Assembly (NCBI RefSeq): GCF_013407925.2
Contig: NZ_CP060201.1
Coordinates: 2,232,001-2,296,000 of the forward strand
Direction: 5' to 3'
Length of the DNA stretch: 64,000 bases
DNA from: Pseudomonas protegens
GTDB lineage: Bacteria > Pseudomonadota > Gammaproteobacteria > Pseudomonadales > Pseudomonadaceae
Shown: one piece after another, positions 34,927-49,590 of the stretch
Layout: the number at the start of each line of letters is the position of its first letter
Position numbering within the stretch: position 1 is the first letter of the stretch
The notes under the pieces: model-generated
Database searches by the model: none
What the model saw: the letters and a program-made list of their open reading frames with translations, nothing else
What the model was told of the DNA's origin: nothing
Translations under genes and position numbers: made by a program

Positions 34927-34985
34927 AATAAAAAATGGGCGAAGCGCCCATCCCGGAAACGCCGTTGAATAGCGGCGCTGTAAAG
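34927..34985 (-). promoter_or_regulatory. Structured leader with an intrinsic terminator before rimP
   Basis: In the minus-strand RNA a first hairpin (AGCGCCGC ... ACGGCGT, about 34957-34981) is followed by ATGGGCG CTT CGCCCAT (34935-34951) and a U-run (TTTTTTATTT). The U-run ends about 28 bases before the rimP start. A terminator placed before an operon suggests regulated readthrough. It resembles the described rimP-leader RNA motif of Pseudomonas; I make that match from memory of its layout. Confidence 0.6.
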
Positions 34986-35001
34986 TGTCCAGCTAACAAA
35001 A

Positions 35002-35019
35002 AGCCCCTGAAAAGGGGCT
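35002..35019 (-). terminator. Terminator after tRNA-fMet
   Basis: AGCCCCTGAAAAGGGGCT (7-base-pair stem, AAAA-containing loop) followed by TTTTTGTT on the minus strand. Confidence 0.75.
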
Positions 35020-35029
35020 CCGCTAAAAC

Positions 35030-35106
<77 letters not shown>

Positions 35107-35173
35107 ACAAAGCTGGGGCGGAAGTATACGACCGATCCCTTTTTGGGTCAATGTAACCTTCCACCTACAAGAA

Positions 35174-35191
35174 AGCCCGCAACAGCGGGCT
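35174..35191 (-). terminator. Terminator between tRNA-Leu and tRNA-fMet
   Basis: AGCCCGC AACA GCGGGCT followed by TTTCTTG on the minus strand. Confidence 0.65.
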
Positions 35192-35202
35192 CTCCTGACA
35201 AT

Positions 35203-35288
35203 TGGTACCGAGAAGGGGACTCGAACCCCTACACCCTATGGGCACAACCACCTCAAGGTTGCGTGTCTACCAATTCCACCACCTCGGC
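35203..35288 (-). tRNA. tRNA-Leu (anticodon GAG)
   Basis: An 86-base class II tRNA with acceptor GCCGAGG/TCTCGGT, long variable arm and CCA encoded. The anticodon stem CAACC/GGTTG encloses TTGAGGT, giving GAG. It lies between secG and tRNA-fMet on the same strand. Confidence 0.96.
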
Positions 35289-35317
35289 ATAGACTACGTT
35301 ACTGCGTGAAACTCTTC

Positions 35318-35701
35318 TTACTTCTGCTCTGGAGCTGGAGGTACGTCAGTCGCACTGTTGGCCGACTTTTGCTCTTGGAGCACCGGGACATCATCAGAAG
35401 CCGGTTTTTGCTTTGGTACTTCAAGCACTGCTGGATCTGGCAAACCTACTTGAGTCAGCTGGTGAGCTTTCTCTTTAGCAAAGTAACCTAACCCCAAGCT
35501 GGTTATGAAGAAACCGGCGGCAAGTATAGCAGTAAACTTACTAAGAAAGGTAGAGGAACCTTGGCTTCCGAACACAGTATTTGAAGCACCTGCACCGAAA
35601 GACGCGCCAGCATCGGCACCTTTACCCTGCTGCAGCAAAACCAGAGCAACTACGCCCAGGGCACCCAGCAGATGAAAAACGACTACGACTGTTTCCAGCA
35701 T
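35318..35701 (-). CDS. secG: Preprotein translocase subunit SecG
   Basis: A 127-residue SecYEG component with two membrane helices (about 3-23 and 52-72) linked by the conserved [20 protein letters not shown] loop. A hydrophilic tail rich in Pro, Lys and Gln follows. The start at 35701 ([12 protein letters not shown]) is the family N-terminus; an in-frame extension upstream runs into tpiA and is rejected. It lies 4 bases after the tpiA stop. Confidence 0.95.
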   Translation of the reverse strand: MLETVVVVFHLLGALGVVALVLLQQGKGADAGASFGAGASNTVFGSQGSSTFLSKFTAILAAGFFITSLGLGYFAKEKAHQLTQVGLPDPAVLEVPKQKPASDDVPVLQEQKSANSATDVPPAPEQK

Positions 35702-35705
35702 TTTT

Positions 35706-36461
35706 TCAGTTTCCCGCGGCGCGACAGATCGCACCGAACTCATCTGCATTCAGGGAAGCTCCACCAATGAGCCCCCCATCGATATCCGGCATGCCGAACA
35801 GTTCGACCGCATTGGCCGCCTTCACGCTGCCGCCGTATAGAAGCCGCACTCCTCGTGCCACTTCAGAATTCTCTGCCGCCAACTGCGCGCGAATGGCTGC
35901 GTGCACATCCTGCGCTTGTTGCGGTGTTGCAGTCAGCCCGGTACCAATGGCCCAGACCGGCTCGTAAGCGATAACAGCATTGGCGAAAGCGCCAACACCC
36001 AACTCTTCGATGATGCTGCCCAGCTGACGCCCGACAACTTCTAAAGTCTTACCAGCTTCACGCTGCTCAAGGGTTTCCCCTACACACAGAACCGGCTTCA
36101 AACCACAGGCCTGCGCTGCTGCAAACTTGCGATTGAGAGTCGCGTCACGCTCACCCATGATCAGGCGGCGTTCGGAGTGCCCAACCAGCACCAGTGAGCA
36201 ACCTGCATCCACTAATTGACTCGGGGCGATTTCGCCCGTCAACGCACCTTGCATGGATTCCACCGCAGAATTCTGCGCGCCGACCTGAATCGACTTGCCT
36301 TTCAAGCCATCAATCACTTGATTGATATACAAGCAAGGCGGGAATACCGCGACATCAACACCGCTCGGCAAGGCCAGATGACGAAGGCCGTTGATCAGCT
36401 CAGCGACGCTGGCGCGGGTACCGTGCATCTTCCAGTTACCAGCTACCATAGGGCGACGCAT
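35706..36461 (-). CDS. tpiA: Triosephosphate isomerase
   Basis: A 251-residue glycolytic TIM barrel interconverting DHAP and glyceraldehyde 3-phosphate. Motifs: the active Lys in AGNWKMHG (residue 12), the electrophilic His in LVGHSERR, the catalytic Glu in [11 protein letters not shown], and the phosphate-binding [10 protein letters not shown]. Full length. Cotranscribed with secG; glmM lies 66 bases upstream on the same strand. Confidence 0.98.
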   Translation of the reverse strand: MRRPMVAGNWKMHGTRASVAELINGLRHLALPSGVDVAVFPPCLYINQVIDGLKGKSIQVGAQNSAVESMQGALTGEIAPSQLVDAGCSLVLVGHSERRLIMGERDATLNRKFAAAQACGLKPVLCVGETLEQREAGKTLEVVGRQLGSIIEELGVGAFANAVIAYEPVWAIGTGLTATPQQAQDVHAAIRAQLAAENSEVARGVRLLYGGSVKAANAVELFGMPDIDGGLIGGASLNADEFGAICRAAGN

Positions 36462-36527
36462 GCTGTACCTCGTCGGTCAAAGTGGGCGCAGATGTTACCC
36501 AACCAAAACAACACTGGCAAGCCGAAA

Positions 36528-37865
36528 TCAGGCAGAAACTTCAGCAACCAGTTTTGCCAGCTCATCGGCGTAGGCTCGAACCTGCGCTTCATCGTCACCT
36601 TCGACCATGACACGCACCAGCGGCTCAGTACCGGACTTGCGCAGCAAGACCCGGCCACGCCCCGCCATGGCGGTCGTAACGCGCTCGCAAGCCTCTTTCA
36701 CAGCAGGATGTTCAACCGGACTGTCGCCGCCGCCAAAACGGACGTTGACCAGCACTTGAGGGCATTTGCGCAGCCCCTGGCGTGATTGCGCCAGACTTTC
36801 ACCACGCGCCTTGAGCGCCATCAGCACCTGCAGCGCAGCGATGATCGCATCACCGGTGGTCGCGTGACGGAAGCACACGATATGGCCGGAATTTTCTCCA
36901 CCCACCAACCAGTTGCGCTCGAGCAGTTCAGCAATCACATAACGGTCGCCGACGTTGGCCCGCACAAACGGAATACCCAGATCCGCCAATGCCAGCTCAA
37001 GACCGAGGTTACTCATGAGAGTACCGACCACGCCGCCCTGCAACTTGTCGCGCTCATGCAGATCACGAGCGATGATGAACAACAACTCGTCACCATCAAC
37101 GATCGCACCGGTCTGGTCGACCATCAGCACCCGGTCACCGTCACCGTCGAAGGCGATCCCCAGGTCCGCATGCTCCGCTAGAACCGCGGCCTGCAATTGC
37201 GCCATGTGAGTCGAACCGCAGTTCTCGTTGATGTTCAAGCCGTTAGGTTGCGCGCTAAGCACCGTCACTTGCGCGCCCAGCTCACGGAACACACTGGGCG
37301 CCACCTTGTAGGTCGCGCCGTGAGCACAGTCCAGGACGATCTTCAGGCCGGCAAAGCTGGTGCTGGAAGGCACACTGCTCTTGCAGAACTCGATATACCG
37401 CCCCGAGGCATCATTGATGCGCGACACCTTGCCGAGCTTGCTTGATTCCACCACGGTCATCGGAGCGTCCAGCAACTCTTCGATCATCAGCTCCACTTCG
37501 TCGGGCAGCTTGGTACCTTCGCCCGAAAAGAATTTGATGCCGTTGTCATCATGAGGATTGTGCGAAGCACTGATGACAATGCCCGCTTCGGCGTGAAAGG
37601 TGCGCGTCAGGTAAGCGATCGCCGGTGTAGGCATCGGCCCCAACAACATCACATCCGCGCCCGCCGCGGACAGTCCGGCCTCCAGGGCCGACTCGAACAT
37701 GTAGCCAGAGATACGCGTATCCTTGCCCACCAGTACACGACAAGCCCCCATGCTGCGAAAAGCCATGCCCGCCGCCCAGCCGAGCTTGAGCATGAAATCT
37801 GGAGTAATAGGGTATTCGCCCACACGACCACGAATGCCGTCGGTGCCAAAGTATTTCTTCGTCAT
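36528..37865 (-). CDS. glmM: Phosphoglucosamine mutase
   Basis: A 445-residue alpha-D-phosphohexomutase that makes glucosamine 1-phosphate for peptidoglycan and LPS. The phospho-Ser loop is [13 protein letters not shown] (Ser near residue 101), the metal-binding loop is DGDGDR, the sugar-binding loop GGENSGH, and the phosphate-binding loop [10 protein letters not shown]. Start at 37865 ([13 protein letters not shown]). It lies 16 bases downstream of folP. Confidence 0.98.
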   Translation of the reverse strand: MTKKYFGTDGIRGRVGEYPITPDFMLKLGWAAGMAFRSMGACRVLVGKDTRISGYMFESALEAGLSAAGADVMLLGPMPTPAIAYLTRTFHAEAGIVISASHNPHDDNGIKFFSGEGTKLPDEVELMIEELLDAPMTVVESSKLGKVSRINDASGRYIEFCKSSVPSSTSFAGLKIVLDCAHGATYKVAPSVFRELGAQVTVLSAQPNGLNINENCGSTHMAQLQAAVLAEHADLGIAFDGDGDRVLMVDQTGAIVDGDELLFIIARDLHERDKLQGGVVGTLMSNLGLELALADLGIPFVRANVGDRYVIAELLERNWLVGGENSGHIVCFRHATTGDAIIAALQVLMALKARGESLAQSRQGLRKCPQVLVNVRFGGGDSPVEHPAVKEACERVTTAMAGRGRVLLRKSGTEPLVRVMVEGDDEAQVRAYADELAKLVAEVSA

Positions 37866-37881
37866 AAGTACTCCATCATTC

Positions 37882-38733
37882 TTATTCGGCGGATTCCACT
37901 GCCGCAATCATTCGCACCACATCCACCGTTTCGGCGACATCATGAACGCGGATAATCTTCGCGCCCTTGGTCACCGCCAGTGCCGCCAGTGCCAGACTGC
38001 CGTGCAATCGCTCGGCTACAGGTCGATTCAGGGACTGGCCAATCATGCTTTTGCGCGACACCCCAACCAGCAGGGGGCGCCCAAGGGCATGCAAGGCCTC
38101 CATATGCTTGAACAGACTCAAGTTGTGCTGCAGGGTCTTGGCAAAACCAAAACCCGGGTCAAGGACAATCCGCTCAGCCTCGATCCCTACCGCCGCACAC
38201 GCGGCCATCCGCTCAACCAAAAACTCGCTCACTTCGCGAGTGACATCCTGGTAATGCGGGTTGTCCTGCATATCGCCAGGCTCGCCGAGCATATGCATCA
38301 GGCACACTGGCAAGCCACTAGCGGCTGCTGCATCAAGAGCACCATCACGGCGCAGTGCACGCACATCATTGATCAGCCCTGCTCCCAGACGAGCAGTTTC
38401 ACGCATGACCGCCGGGGTCGAGGTATCAACGGAAATAACCACATCCAGCTCGCGATTAATTCGCTCCACGACCGGAGCCACACGCTCCAACTCTTCCAGA
38501 GGTGATACCGCACGGGCACCCGGCCGCGTCGACTCACCGCCGATATCGATCAGCGTAGCACCCGCCAGGACCATGGCCTCGGCATGCCGCAAGGCGACGT
38601 CCAACTGACTGAAGCGACCACCATCGGAGAAAGAATCAGGAGTTACATTGAGAATGCCCATGACATGCGCACGGGCCAAATCAAGAACCCGGTTGCCGCA
38701 AGGCAACCGGGTAGAGGATGGGACAGAAGTCAT
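37882..38733 (-). CDS. folP: Dihydropteroate synthase
   Basis: A 283-residue enzyme of folate synthesis and the target of sulfonamides. It joins p-aminobenzoate to the dihydropterin diphosphate. Motifs: [18 protein letters not shown] (residues 25-42), [31 protein letters not shown] and GVSRKSMIG. The standard loops are intact. It lies 8 bases after ftsH, in the usual ftsH-folP-glmM order. Confidence 0.97.
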   Translation of the reverse strand: MTSVPSSTRLPCGNRVLDLARAHVMGILNVTPDSFSDGGRFSQLDVALRHAEAMVLAGATLIDIGGESTRPGARAVSPLEELERVAPVVERINRELDVVISVDTSTPAVMRETARLGAGLINDVRALRRDGALDAAAASGLPVCLMHMLGEPGDMQDNPHYQDVTREVSEFLVERMAACAAVGIEAERIVLDPGFGFAKTLQHNLSLFKHMEALHALGRPLLVGVSRKSMIGQSLNRPVAERLHGSLALAALAVTKGAKIIRVHDVAETVDVVRMIAAVESAE

Positions 38734-38741
38734 TTAGAACC

Positions 38742-40655
38742 TTAGTGGTCGGCAGCAGGACCGCCAATGGGTGTTTCCGGACGTTCGTTTTGCACCACTG
38801 GAGGAGTAGTGCCCGAGCCGCCCTCCCAATCACGAGGCTCACGCGGAGTACGCCCAGCCATGATGTCGTCAATCTGATCGGCATCAATGGTTTCGTACTT
38901 CATCAAGGCGTCCGCCATGGCGTCCAGCTTGTCGCGGTTGTCGGTCAGGATCTGCTTGGCAGTGCCGTAGCACTGATCGATGATGCTGCGCACTTCAGAG
39001 TCGATCAGTTTCGCCGTTTCAGCGGACAAGCTGGCGTGCTGACTGCCCGCACTGCGACCCAGGAACACTTCGCCCTCTTCTTCCGCATACATCAACGGAC
39101 CGAGCTTTTCGGAGAGTCCCCACTTGGTGACCATGTTTCGAGCAATCTGGCTGGCGCGCATGATGTCGTTGGATGCACCGGTGGTCACACCGTCAAAACC
39201 AAGCGTCATCTCTTCTGCGATACGGCCACCATAGAGCGAGCAGATCTGGCTGATCAGGGCACGCTTGGACAGGCTGTAGCGGTCTTCTTCCGGCAGGAAC
39301 ATGGTGACGCCCAATGCCCGACCGCGAGGAATGATAGAAACCTTGTAGACCGGATCATGCTCAGGCACGACTCGACCGACAATGGCGTGGCCGGCTTCGT
39401 GATAAGCGGTGTTCTGCTTTTCTTTCTCGGACATGACCATGGATTTGCGCTCCGCGCCCATCATGATCTTGTCCTTGGCCAGTTCAAATTCCTTCATTTC
39501 GACAATACGCTTACCGGTACGAGCAGCGAACAGCGAGGCCTCGTTCACCAGGTTCGCCAAGTCCGCACCGGAGAAACCCGGAGTACCGCGCGCGATCACT
39601 GCAGGAGCAACATCTTCGCCCATTGGCACTTTGCGCATGTGAACCTTGAGAATCTGCTCACGACCGCGGATATCCGGCAGCCCCACCACCACTTGGCGGT
39701 CGAAACGACCGGGGCGCAGCAGCGCCGGATCGAGTACGTCAGGACGGTTGGTAGCGGCGATCACAATGATGCCGTCGTTCATTTCGAAGCCATCCATCTC
39801 AACCAGCAATTGGTTGAGGGTCTGCTCACGCTCATCATGACCACCGCCCATGCCGGCGCCACGGTGACGACCGACAGCGTCGATCTCATCGATGAAAATG
39901 ATGCATGGAGCATGTTTCTTGGCCTGTTCGAACATATCGCGAACACGGCTGGCACCGACACCTACGAACATTTCGACGAAGTCGGAACCGGAAATAGTGA
40001 AGAACGGCACCTTGGCTTCGCCCGCAATGGCCTTGGCCAGCAAGGTCTTACCGGTACCCGGCGGACCGACCATCAGCACACCACGAGGGATGCGGCCGCC
40101 CAGACGCTGAAACTTGCCTGGATCACGCAGGAATTCAACCAGTTCGCCAACTTCCTCCTTGGCCTCGTCACAACCTGCGACGTCAGCCAGGGTGGTTTTC
40201 ACCTGATCTTCAGAGAGCAGACGTGCCTTGCTCTTGCCAAAGCTCATCGGCCCGCCTTTGCCACCTGCCCCGCCCTGCATTTGCCGCATGAAGAACATGA
40301 AGACGGCAATGATCACCAGGATCGGGAAGCTGGCCACCAAGAGCTGGGTCCAGATGCTTTGCTGCTCAGGCTGCTTGCCTTCGACCACGACATGGTTGTC
40401 CACCAAGTCGCCAATCAGACCGTTATCCTGAATCGCAGGACGGATGGTCTTGAAGGTGTCGCCATCGTTGCGCTTGCCGGTAATAACGTAGCCATCAACA
40501 GCTACGCGCTCGACCTTGCCATCCTTAACTTGCTGGATGAAGTCGGAATAGTTGAGGGTCTGCGGCTCGTTAGGGCTGGAGAAGTTGTTCATCACCGTCA
40601 CCAGGACGGCAGCGATGATCAACCACAGGATCAGATTCTTTGCCATGTCGTTCAA
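38742..40655 (-). CDS. ftsH: ATP-dependent zinc metalloprotease FtsH
   Basis: A 637-residue inner-membrane AAA protease. It has two membrane helices (about 6-25 and 103-124) around a periplasmic domain, Walker A GPPGTGKT (about 196-203), Walker [13 protein letters not shown], the second region of homology with [17 protein letters not shown], and the zinc site HEAGH. The C-terminus is Pro-rich. I give the TTG start at 40655 (MNDMAKNL) because GAGGG lies 7 bases upstream; the ATG at 40646 (MAKNLILW) is the alternative but is 16 bases from that site. Confidence 0.96.
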   Translation of the reverse strand: MNDMAKNLILWLIIAAVLVTVMNNFSSPNEPQTLNYSDFIQQVKDGKVERVAVDGYVITGKRNDGDTFKTIRPAIQDNGLIGDLVDNHVVVEGKQPEQQSIWTQLLVASFPILVIIAVFMFFMRQMQGGAGGKGGPMSFGKSKARLLSEDQVKTTLADVAGCDEAKEEVGELVEFLRDPGKFQRLGGRIPRGVLMVGPPGTGKTLLAKAIAGEAKVPFFTISGSDFVEMFVGVGASRVRDMFEQAKKHAPCIIFIDEIDAVGRHRGAGMGGGHDEREQTLNQLLVEMDGFEMNDGIIVIAATNRPDVLDPALLRPGRFDRQVVVGLPDIRGREQILKVHMRKVPMGEDVAPAVIARGTPGFSGADLANLVNEASLFAARTGKRIVEMKEFELAKDKIMMGAERKSMVMSEKEKQNTAYHEAGHAIVGRVVPEHDPVYKVSIIPRGRALGVTMFLPEEDRYSLSKRALISQICSLYGGRIAEEMTLGFDGVTTGASNDIMRASQIARNMVTKWGLSEKLGPLMYAEEEGEVFLGRSAGSQHASLSAETAKLIDSEVRSIIDQCYGTAKQILTDNRDKLDAMADALMKYETIDADQIDDIMAGRTPREPRDWEGGSGTTPPVVQNERPETPIGGPAADH

Positions 40656-40847
40656 TTAACTACCCTCTGAAGCAAGCTCCGCTACTGGCGCGCGCTTCGC
40701 ATGATATTCACCGGCCTAACTTACTACATTACCTACAGCTCTGGCAGGCGCTGTCTGTAACCCTATGTGAAACTTAGACTACACAATATGCGCTTAATCT
40801 GACGGGGCGAAATACGAAAATCCTATCACCCCGGTCAAAAATCCTAC

Positions 40848-41477
40848 TTACTCACTGCGACCCCGGAAGCCGCGCCCAAGCAGATACTGCTCTCGGGAAC
40901 GGTCACGAGAAGACGTCGGCTTACGCATCTGCACTTTCTCGAACATCTGCCGAACGCTCTTGTGGTACTCGTCAAAGCCTTCACCCTGGAAGATTTTGAT
41001 CAGAAAATCACCACCTGGACGTAGTACACGGCTAGCAAGGTCCAGCGCTAATTCGCACAAGAACATCGCCCGCGGCATATCCACAGCCGCTAACCCACTC
41101 ATATTGGGGGCCATATCGGAAATCACAAGGTCGACTTCCGAATTTCCGACAGCCTCGAGAATCTGCGCCAGCACCGCGTCCTCGGTGAAATCCCCTTGAA
41201 TAAAGGTCACATCGGGGATGCTGTCCATCTCCAGAATATCGGAAGCAATCAGTCGACCCTGACCACCAATCAGACGACTGGTCACTTGCGACCAGCCGCC
41301 CGGTGCAGCACCCAGGTCGATAACACTCATACCAGGACGGATAAGGCGGTCCTTCTCCTGGATCTCCAGCAGCTTGTAGCTGGCACGAGAACGATACCCA
41401 TCTTTTTGCGCCATTTTGACGAATGGGTCGTTGAAGTGCTCTTTCAGCCAGTTATGGCTTGTCTTGGAACGGGCCAC
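40848..41477 (-). CDS. rlmE: 23S rRNA (uridine(2552)-2'-O)-methyltransferase RlmE
   Basis: A 209-residue SAM-dependent methyltransferase (FtsJ/RrmJ) acting on the A-loop of 23S rRNA. SAM motif I is [14 protein letters not shown] (about 51-64). The K-D-K-E tetrad is supported by [27 protein letters not shown]. The GTG start at 41477 ([14 protein letters not shown]) is chosen because GAGGTG lies just upstream and matches known RlmE starts. It is divergent from yhbY and lies upstream of ftsH across a 192-base gap. Confidence 0.96.
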   Translation of the reverse strand: MARSKTSHNWLKEHFNDPFVKMAQKDGYRSRASYKLLEIQEKDRLIRPGMSVIDLGAAPGGWSQVTSRLIGGQGRLIASDILEMDSIPDVTFIQGDFTEDAVLAQILEAVGNSEVDLVISDMAPNMSGLAAVDMPRAMFLCELALDLASRVLRPGGDFLIKIFQGEGFDEYHKSVRQMFEKVQMRKPTSSRDRSREQYLLGRGFRGRSE

Positions 41478-41582
41478 GGGCCACCTCAAAAATAAAACGG
41501 GTCGTGATTAACTGGGCGGTCCCGGACTCGCTCGGGTAAACTGGCCGCCGCTTTTTACAAGATCAGACGCAGGGGTCAGATT

Positions 41583-41891
41583 ATGCCGCTCACTCAAGAG
41601 CAGAAGAAACAGTACAAATCCATTGGCCACCATCTGAAACCAGTATTGACTGTGGCTGACAACGGTTTGACCGAAGGTGTGCTAGCCGAACTTGAACGCG
41701 CCTTGAGCGATCACGAGCTGATCAAGATCAAGCTCAACATCCTCGAGCGCGAGTCGCGCCTGGAAGCCATCGCCGAACTGTGCAAGGCCGGCAAAGCGGA
41801 TCTGGTGCAAGTCATCGGCAAGATGGCGTTGATCTACCGCAAGAACGCCAAGGTAAACAAGCAACTGTCGAACGTCCATCGTTTCCACTGA
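41583..41891 (+). CDS. yhbY: Ribosome assembly RNA-binding protein YhbY (CRM domain)
   Basis: A 102-residue CRS1-YhbY domain protein with the GxxG loop replaced as usual by DNGLTEGVL and the basic IKIKLN strand. It associates with pre-50S particles. The start ATG at 41583 gives MPLTQEQKKQYKSIGHHLKP. It is the only plus-strand gene between 26 and 52 kb, divergent from rlmE. Confidence 0.93.
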   Translation: MPLTQEQKKQYKSIGHHLKPVLTVADNGLTEGVLAELERALSDHELIKIKLNILERESRLEAIAELCKAGKADLVQVIGKMALIYRKNAKVNKQLSNVHRFH

Positions 41892-41903
41892 CGTCGACAA
41901 GGG

Positions 41904-42308
41904 TCAAGGGTGTGCCTGGCGCACCCTTGCGCCCCATCCCGGCACTGGCTGCAACACCAACACCAGGCCGGAAAAGCCCAGGACCAGATAGCTGAACAAC
42001 TGCCAGCGCTGAGCCTCCGGCAGCAGAATGCGTACAGTGAAATACATCCCGCACGCATACATCGCCATCAACAGCAGTTGCCCCCGAATATCCCGCCAAA
42101 GACTTTTCAGCCCTTCGGACTGAATCAGTACCGCCGCCTGCAGAATCAGGCAGGCCGCCGAAAAACCCACCAACAACGCACTGAGCAAGGTGGAAATTTC
42201 TTCGATCAGCAAAGGGGCAAGACCAATCTGCTCCAGGGCGGGAACCAAGCCGAGATGCAACAACCATAAGCCGCCGACCCATAACATCTGGGTCAGCTGC
42301 CAAAGCAT
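41904..42308 (-). CDS. DUF4149-type integral membrane protein
   Basis: A 134-residue protein of four hydrophobic segments (about 7-25, 35-58, 75-95, 102-122). The motif LAPLLIEEISTLLSALLVGF matches the DUF4149 proteins encoded beside yhbY/rlmE in many Pseudomonas. Function unknown. The ATG at 42308 is directly preceded by a 9-base-pair hairpin and has no ribosome site, so initiation may be at 42287 (MLWVGGLW) or depend on greA readthrough. Confidence 0.75.
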   Translation of the reverse strand: MLWQLTQMLWVGGLWLLHLGLVPALEQIGLAPLLIEEISTLLSALLVGFSAACLILQAAVLIQSEGLKSLWRDIRGQLLLMAMYACGMYFTVRILLPEAQRWQLFSYLVLGFSGLVLVLQPVPGWGARVRQAHP

Positions 42309-42331
42309 GGCGCCCGCTTGCAGCGGGCGCC
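42309..42331. terminator. Perfect hairpin after greA, abutting the next start codon
   Basis: GGCGCCCGC TTGCA GCGGGCGCC, a perfect 9-base-pair stem. It lies between the greA stop (42337) and the ATG at 42308. No U-run follows on the minus strand, so it may act as a weak terminator or as a lid on the DUF4149 start. Confidence 0.6.
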
Positions 42332-42336
42332 TTCTT

Positions 42337-42809
42337 TCAGATGTGACGGACTTCGACAATCTCATACTCGATAACGCCGCCAGGCGTTTTGACCGCCACC
42401 ACATCACCCTCTTCCTTGGCAATCAAGGCGCGAGCAATCGGCGAACCGACAGAGATTTTACCGAGCTTGATATCAGCCTCGTCCTCACCAACGATCTGGT
42501 AGGTGACGCTTTCGTCGGTTTCGACGTTGGCGATTTCCACCGTAGTACCAAAGATCACCTTGCCGGTATGAGGAATGGTCGTGACGTCGATAACTACCGA
42601 ATTCTGCAGACGGCCTTCGATATCACGAATCCGCGCCTCGACCATACCCTGCTGCTCACGAGCAGCATGGTATTCAGCGTTTTCTTTCAGGTCACCCAAC
42701 TCACGGGCCGTACCGATGTCCTGGCTGAGCTTCGGACGCACGACCTTGGTCAGGTGAGCATGCTCTTCTTCCAGGGCGCGAGCGCCCTGGACGGTCATTG
42801 GGTATTTAT

Positions 42810-42813
<4 letters not shown>
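42337..42813 (-). CDS. greA: Transcription elongation factor GreA
   Basis: A 158-residue cleavage factor that rescues backtracked RNA polymerase. The N-terminal coiled coil has the acidic tip [20 protein letters not shown], and the FKBP-like C-terminal domain ends with [23 protein letters not shown]. It overlaps the carB stop by 4 bases (ATGA), matching the carAB-greA operon described in P. aeruginosa. Confidence 0.98.
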
Positions 42814-46031
<3,218 letters not shown>

Positions 46032-46161
46032 GGGTTGTCACTCAAATCCGCAGGTCAGTCGGCAAGCCGTCTTGAACATTCTCTGAGGCGCCTGAGGGGA
46101 TTCCGCCGGACTCGCCGGGGCCGCCCTCAAGCGCTGCTCGCTACACTTTCAAGGCGAGCGT

Positions 46162-47298
46162 TTAGCGTCGCTTGGCCATCTCATTGATGAAGCGGTCGAA
46201 CAGCGGCGCCACATCGTTCGGGCCCGGGCTGGCTTCAGGGTGGCCCTGGAAGCTGAACGCGCTCTTGTCGGTACGCTCGATACCCTGCAGGGTGCCGTCG
46301 AACAGCGACTTGTGGATCGCCCGGACGTTACCCGGCAGCGTGGCTTCATCCACCGCAAAGCCATGGTTCTGACTGGTGATCATGACCACGCCGGTGTCCA
46401 GGTCCTGGACCGGGTGGTTGGCACCGTGGTGGCCGTGTCCCATTTTCAGGGTCTTGGCGCCGGAGGCCAGGGCCAGCAGTTGGTGACCCAGGCAGATGCC
46501 GAATACCGGGATCTCGGTTTCGAGGATTTCCTTGATCGCCTTGATCGCGTAGTCGCAGGGCTCGGGGTCGCCAGGGCCGTTGGACAGGAACACGCCATCT
46601 GGATTGAGGGCCAGCACGTCGCTCGCTGGCGTCTGGGCAGGCACCACGGTCACGCGGCAACCGCGCTCCACCAGCATGCGCAGAATGTTCAGCTTGACGC
46701 CGTAGTCGTAGGCAACCACGTGATACGGCAGATCAGCGGCTTCGATGGTGGCGTGGCTGTCGGTCTTCAGATCCCAGACAGTCGAACGCCATTCGTAGCT
46801 TTGCTTGGTGCTGACGACTTTCGCCAGGTCCATGCCTTTCAGGCCAGGGAACCCACGGGCAGCTGCAATCGCCGCTTCTTCGGAGATGTTGTCACCGGCC
46901 ATGATGCAGCCGTTCTGCGCGCCTTTTTCACGCAGGATGCGGGTCAGGCGACGGGTGTCGATACCGGCGATCGCCACCACATTGTTGGCTTTCAGGTAAT
47001 CGGACAGGGACAGGGTGTTACGCCAGTTGCTGGCCACCAGCGGCAGATCACGAATGACCAGGCCAGCCGACCAGACGCGGTCGGACTCGGCATCTTCCGG
47101 CGTGGTGCCGGTGTTGCCGATGTGGGGATAAGTCAGGGTAACGATTTGCTGGGCGTAGGAAGGATCGGTAAGGATTTCCTGATAGCCGGTCATTGCGGTG
47201 TTGAACACCACCTCACCAACGGTTTGACCGTCGGCTCCAATGGCTTCGCCACGAAAAATGCTGCCATCAGCAAGGGCGAGTATGGCTGGCTTAGTCAA
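46162..47298 (-). CDS. carA: Carbamoyl-phosphate synthase small subunit
   Basis: A 378-residue glutamine amidotransferase subunit that feeds ammonia to CarB. The class I GATase has the nucleophile Cys in [14 protein letters not shown], with His and Glu in [11 protein letters not shown] near the C-terminus. An N-terminal CPSase_sm domain has [12 protein letters not shown]. The TTG start at 47298 ([13 protein letters not shown]) has GGGAGG upstream. A 250-base leader with a terminator hairpin precedes it. Confidence 0.97.
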   Translation of the reverse strand: MTKPAILALADGSIFRGEAIGADGQTVGEVVFNTAMTGYQEILTDPSYAQQIVTLTYPHIGNTGTTPEDAESDRVWSAGLVIRDLPLVASNWRNTLSLSDYLKANNVVAIAGIDTRRLTRILREKGAQNGCIMAGDNISEEAAIAAARGFPGLKGMDLAKVVSTKQSYEWRSTVWDLKTDSHATIEAADLPYHVVAYDYGVKLNILRMLVERGCRVTVVPAQTPASDVLALNPDGVFLSNGPGDPEPCDYAIKAIKEILETEIPVFGICLGHQLLALASGAKTLKMGHGHHGANHPVQDLDTGVVMITSQNHGFAVDEATLPGNVRAIHKSLFDGTLQGIERTDKSAFSFQGHPEASPGPNDVAPLFDRFINEMAKRR

Positions 47299-47343
47299 GA
47301 AGACCTCCCGTAAATAGAGCCTGAAAGGGCGATCGCAGGTTGC

Positions 47344-47416
47344 AAAAAAGCGGAATGACGTATAGACACGTCACCCCGCTTCTTCGTCGAATTATCTGCG
47401 CGCTTTTAGTGGACAC
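47344..47416 (-). promoter_or_regulatory. carAB leader attenuator with arginine codons
   Basis: In the minus-strand RNA, AGCGGGGTGACGT GTCTAT ACGTCATTCCGCT (47380-47349) forms a 13-base-pair stem including two G-U pairs, followed by six U residues. Directly upstream are three arginine codons, CGA CGA AGA (47389-47381). They lie in a frame that can start at GTG 47416 ([15 protein letters not shown]) and runs on to the carA start. A shorter frame from GTG 47418 ends in two Arg codons (VCPLKARR). Another hairpin, TTTAGTG TGTC CACTAAA, lies just before. An attenuator with a leader peptide has been reported for carAB in P. aeruginosa. Confidence 0.75.
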
Positions 47417-47554
47417 ACTAAAGCTGTAGCTTACAGAAAAAGGCTTTTTCGGTCCACCGCTAATGAGCCCTAAAGGCAGAGGAATGCGACAGAACATCGC
47501 CTAGCGGTGCGAAGCGGGGCCGAAGGACAACCTCAACCCCACTTCAGATGCATC

Positions 47555-48364
<810 letters not shown>

Positions 48365-48371
48365 CTACTCC

Positions 48372-49496
48372 TTACAGGTCGCCGAAGAAGCGCTTGACGC
48401 CCTCGAACCAGCCAGTGGTTTTCGGCGAATGAGAGTTGTCGCCATCCAGCGAACCACGCAGCTCTTCCAGCAATTCCCGCTGACGACGACTCAGATTCAC
48501 CGGCGTCTCCACCGCAACCCGACACATCAGGTCGCCAGCACCGCCGCCACGCACAGGAGCAACGCCCTTGCCGCGAATCCGGAACTGCTTGCCAGTCTGG
48601 GTCCCCTCGGGAATCTTCAGCTTGACCCGACCATCCAGGGTCGGAATCTCCAGCTCGCCGCCCAACGCCGCATCAACGAAGCTGATAGGCACTTCACAGA
48701 ACAGATGCTTGCCGTCGCGCTGGAAGATCGCGTGCTCACGCACATTGATCACCACATAGAGGTCGCCGGTCGGGCCACCCTGGGTCCCCGCCTCACCTTC
48801 ACCGGAGAGACGAATGCGATCCCCGGTATCGACACCGGCCGGCACTTTGACCGACAGCGTCTTGTACTCTTCGACACGGCCCTCGCCGCGGCACGAATCG
48901 CACGGATCGGAAATGATCTTGCCCTGGCCATGGCAACGCGGACAGGTCTGCTGCACCGAGAAGAAGCCCTGCTGCATGCGCACCTGACCAATGCCGCCGC
49001 AAGTTGGGCAAGTCACAGGGGACGAGCCTTTCTTGGCACCCGAGCCATCGCACGGTTTGCAATTGACCAGCGTCGGCACACGGATATTCACCGTGGTACC
49101 ACGCACTGCCTCTTCCAGATTCAGTTCCAGGGTGTAACGCAGGTCGCTGCCGCGCTGCGCGCCGCCGCGGGAACCACCGCGACCACCACCAAAGAAATCA
49201 CTGAACACATCACCGAAGATATCGGAGAAATTCTGACCGCCGAAACCGGCACCGCCGCCGCCCATGCTTGGGTCGACACCAGCATGACCGTACTGGTCAT
49301 ACGCTGCACGCTTACTGGAATCGGACAGCACTTCGTAGGCCTCGTTGGCCTCCTTGAACATGTCCTCCGACGCTTTGTCGCCGGGATTACGATCCGGGTG
49401 ATGCTTCATCGCCAGGCGACGGTAAGCCTTTTTCAGCTCCGCTTCGCTGGAGCCGCGCTCCACACCCAACACTTCGTAATAGTCACGCTTTGCCAT
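48372..49496 (-). CDS. dnaJ: Chaperone protein DnaJ
   Basis: A 374-residue Hsp40. The J domain has HPD ([10 protein letters not shown], about 33-35), then a Gly/Phe-rich linker ([12 protein letters not shown]). Four zinc-finger motifs follow: [24 protein letters not shown] and CDSCRGEG. C-terminal substrate domains complete it. The start at 49496 ([12 protein letters not shown]) is the family N-terminus. It lies 322 bases after dnaK with its own likely promoter. Confidence 0.98.
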   Translation of the reverse strand: MAKRDYYEVLGVERGSSEAELKKAYRRLAMKHHPDRNPGDKASEDMFKEANEAYEVLSDSSKRAAYDQYGHAGVDPSMGGGGAGFGGQNFSDIFGDVFSDFFGGGRGGSRGGAQRGSDLRYTLELNLEEAVRGTTVNIRVPTLVNCKPCDGSGAKKGSSPVTCPTCGGIGQVRMQQGFFSVQQTCPRCHGQGKIISDPCDSCRGEGRVEEYKTLSVKVPAGVDTGDRIRLSGEGEAGTQGGPTGDLYVVINVREHAIFQRDGKHLFCEVPISFVDAALGGELEIPTLDGRVKLKIPEGTQTGKQFRIRGKGVAPVRGGGAGDLMCRVAVETPVNLSRRQRELLEELRGSLDGDNSHSPKTTGWFEGVKRFFGDL

Positions 49497-49561
49497 AAGT
49501 CTTTGCACTCTTAAGGACGTCCGGCAAACCCTCCTGAGCTCTGCCAAACTCGCTGAGCCCC

Positions 49562-49590
49562 AATACAGGCCCGGACCCAACTCACGTCAA
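49562..49590 (-). promoter_or_regulatory. Probable sigma-70 promoter of dnaJ
   Basis: On the minus strand TTGACG (49590-49585) and TGTATT (49567-49562) are separated by 17 bases, about 65 bases upstream of dnaJ. I saw no sigma-32 site in this 322-base dnaK-dnaJ gap (49497-49818), which otherwise holds only the hairpin near the dnaK end. Confidence 0.5.

Noticed and set aside
47291..47497. A 68-codon ORF upstream of carA as a normal protein gene
   Set aside because: It runs through the attenuator hairpin and the carA ribosome site. A leader peptide using only part of this frame explains it better.
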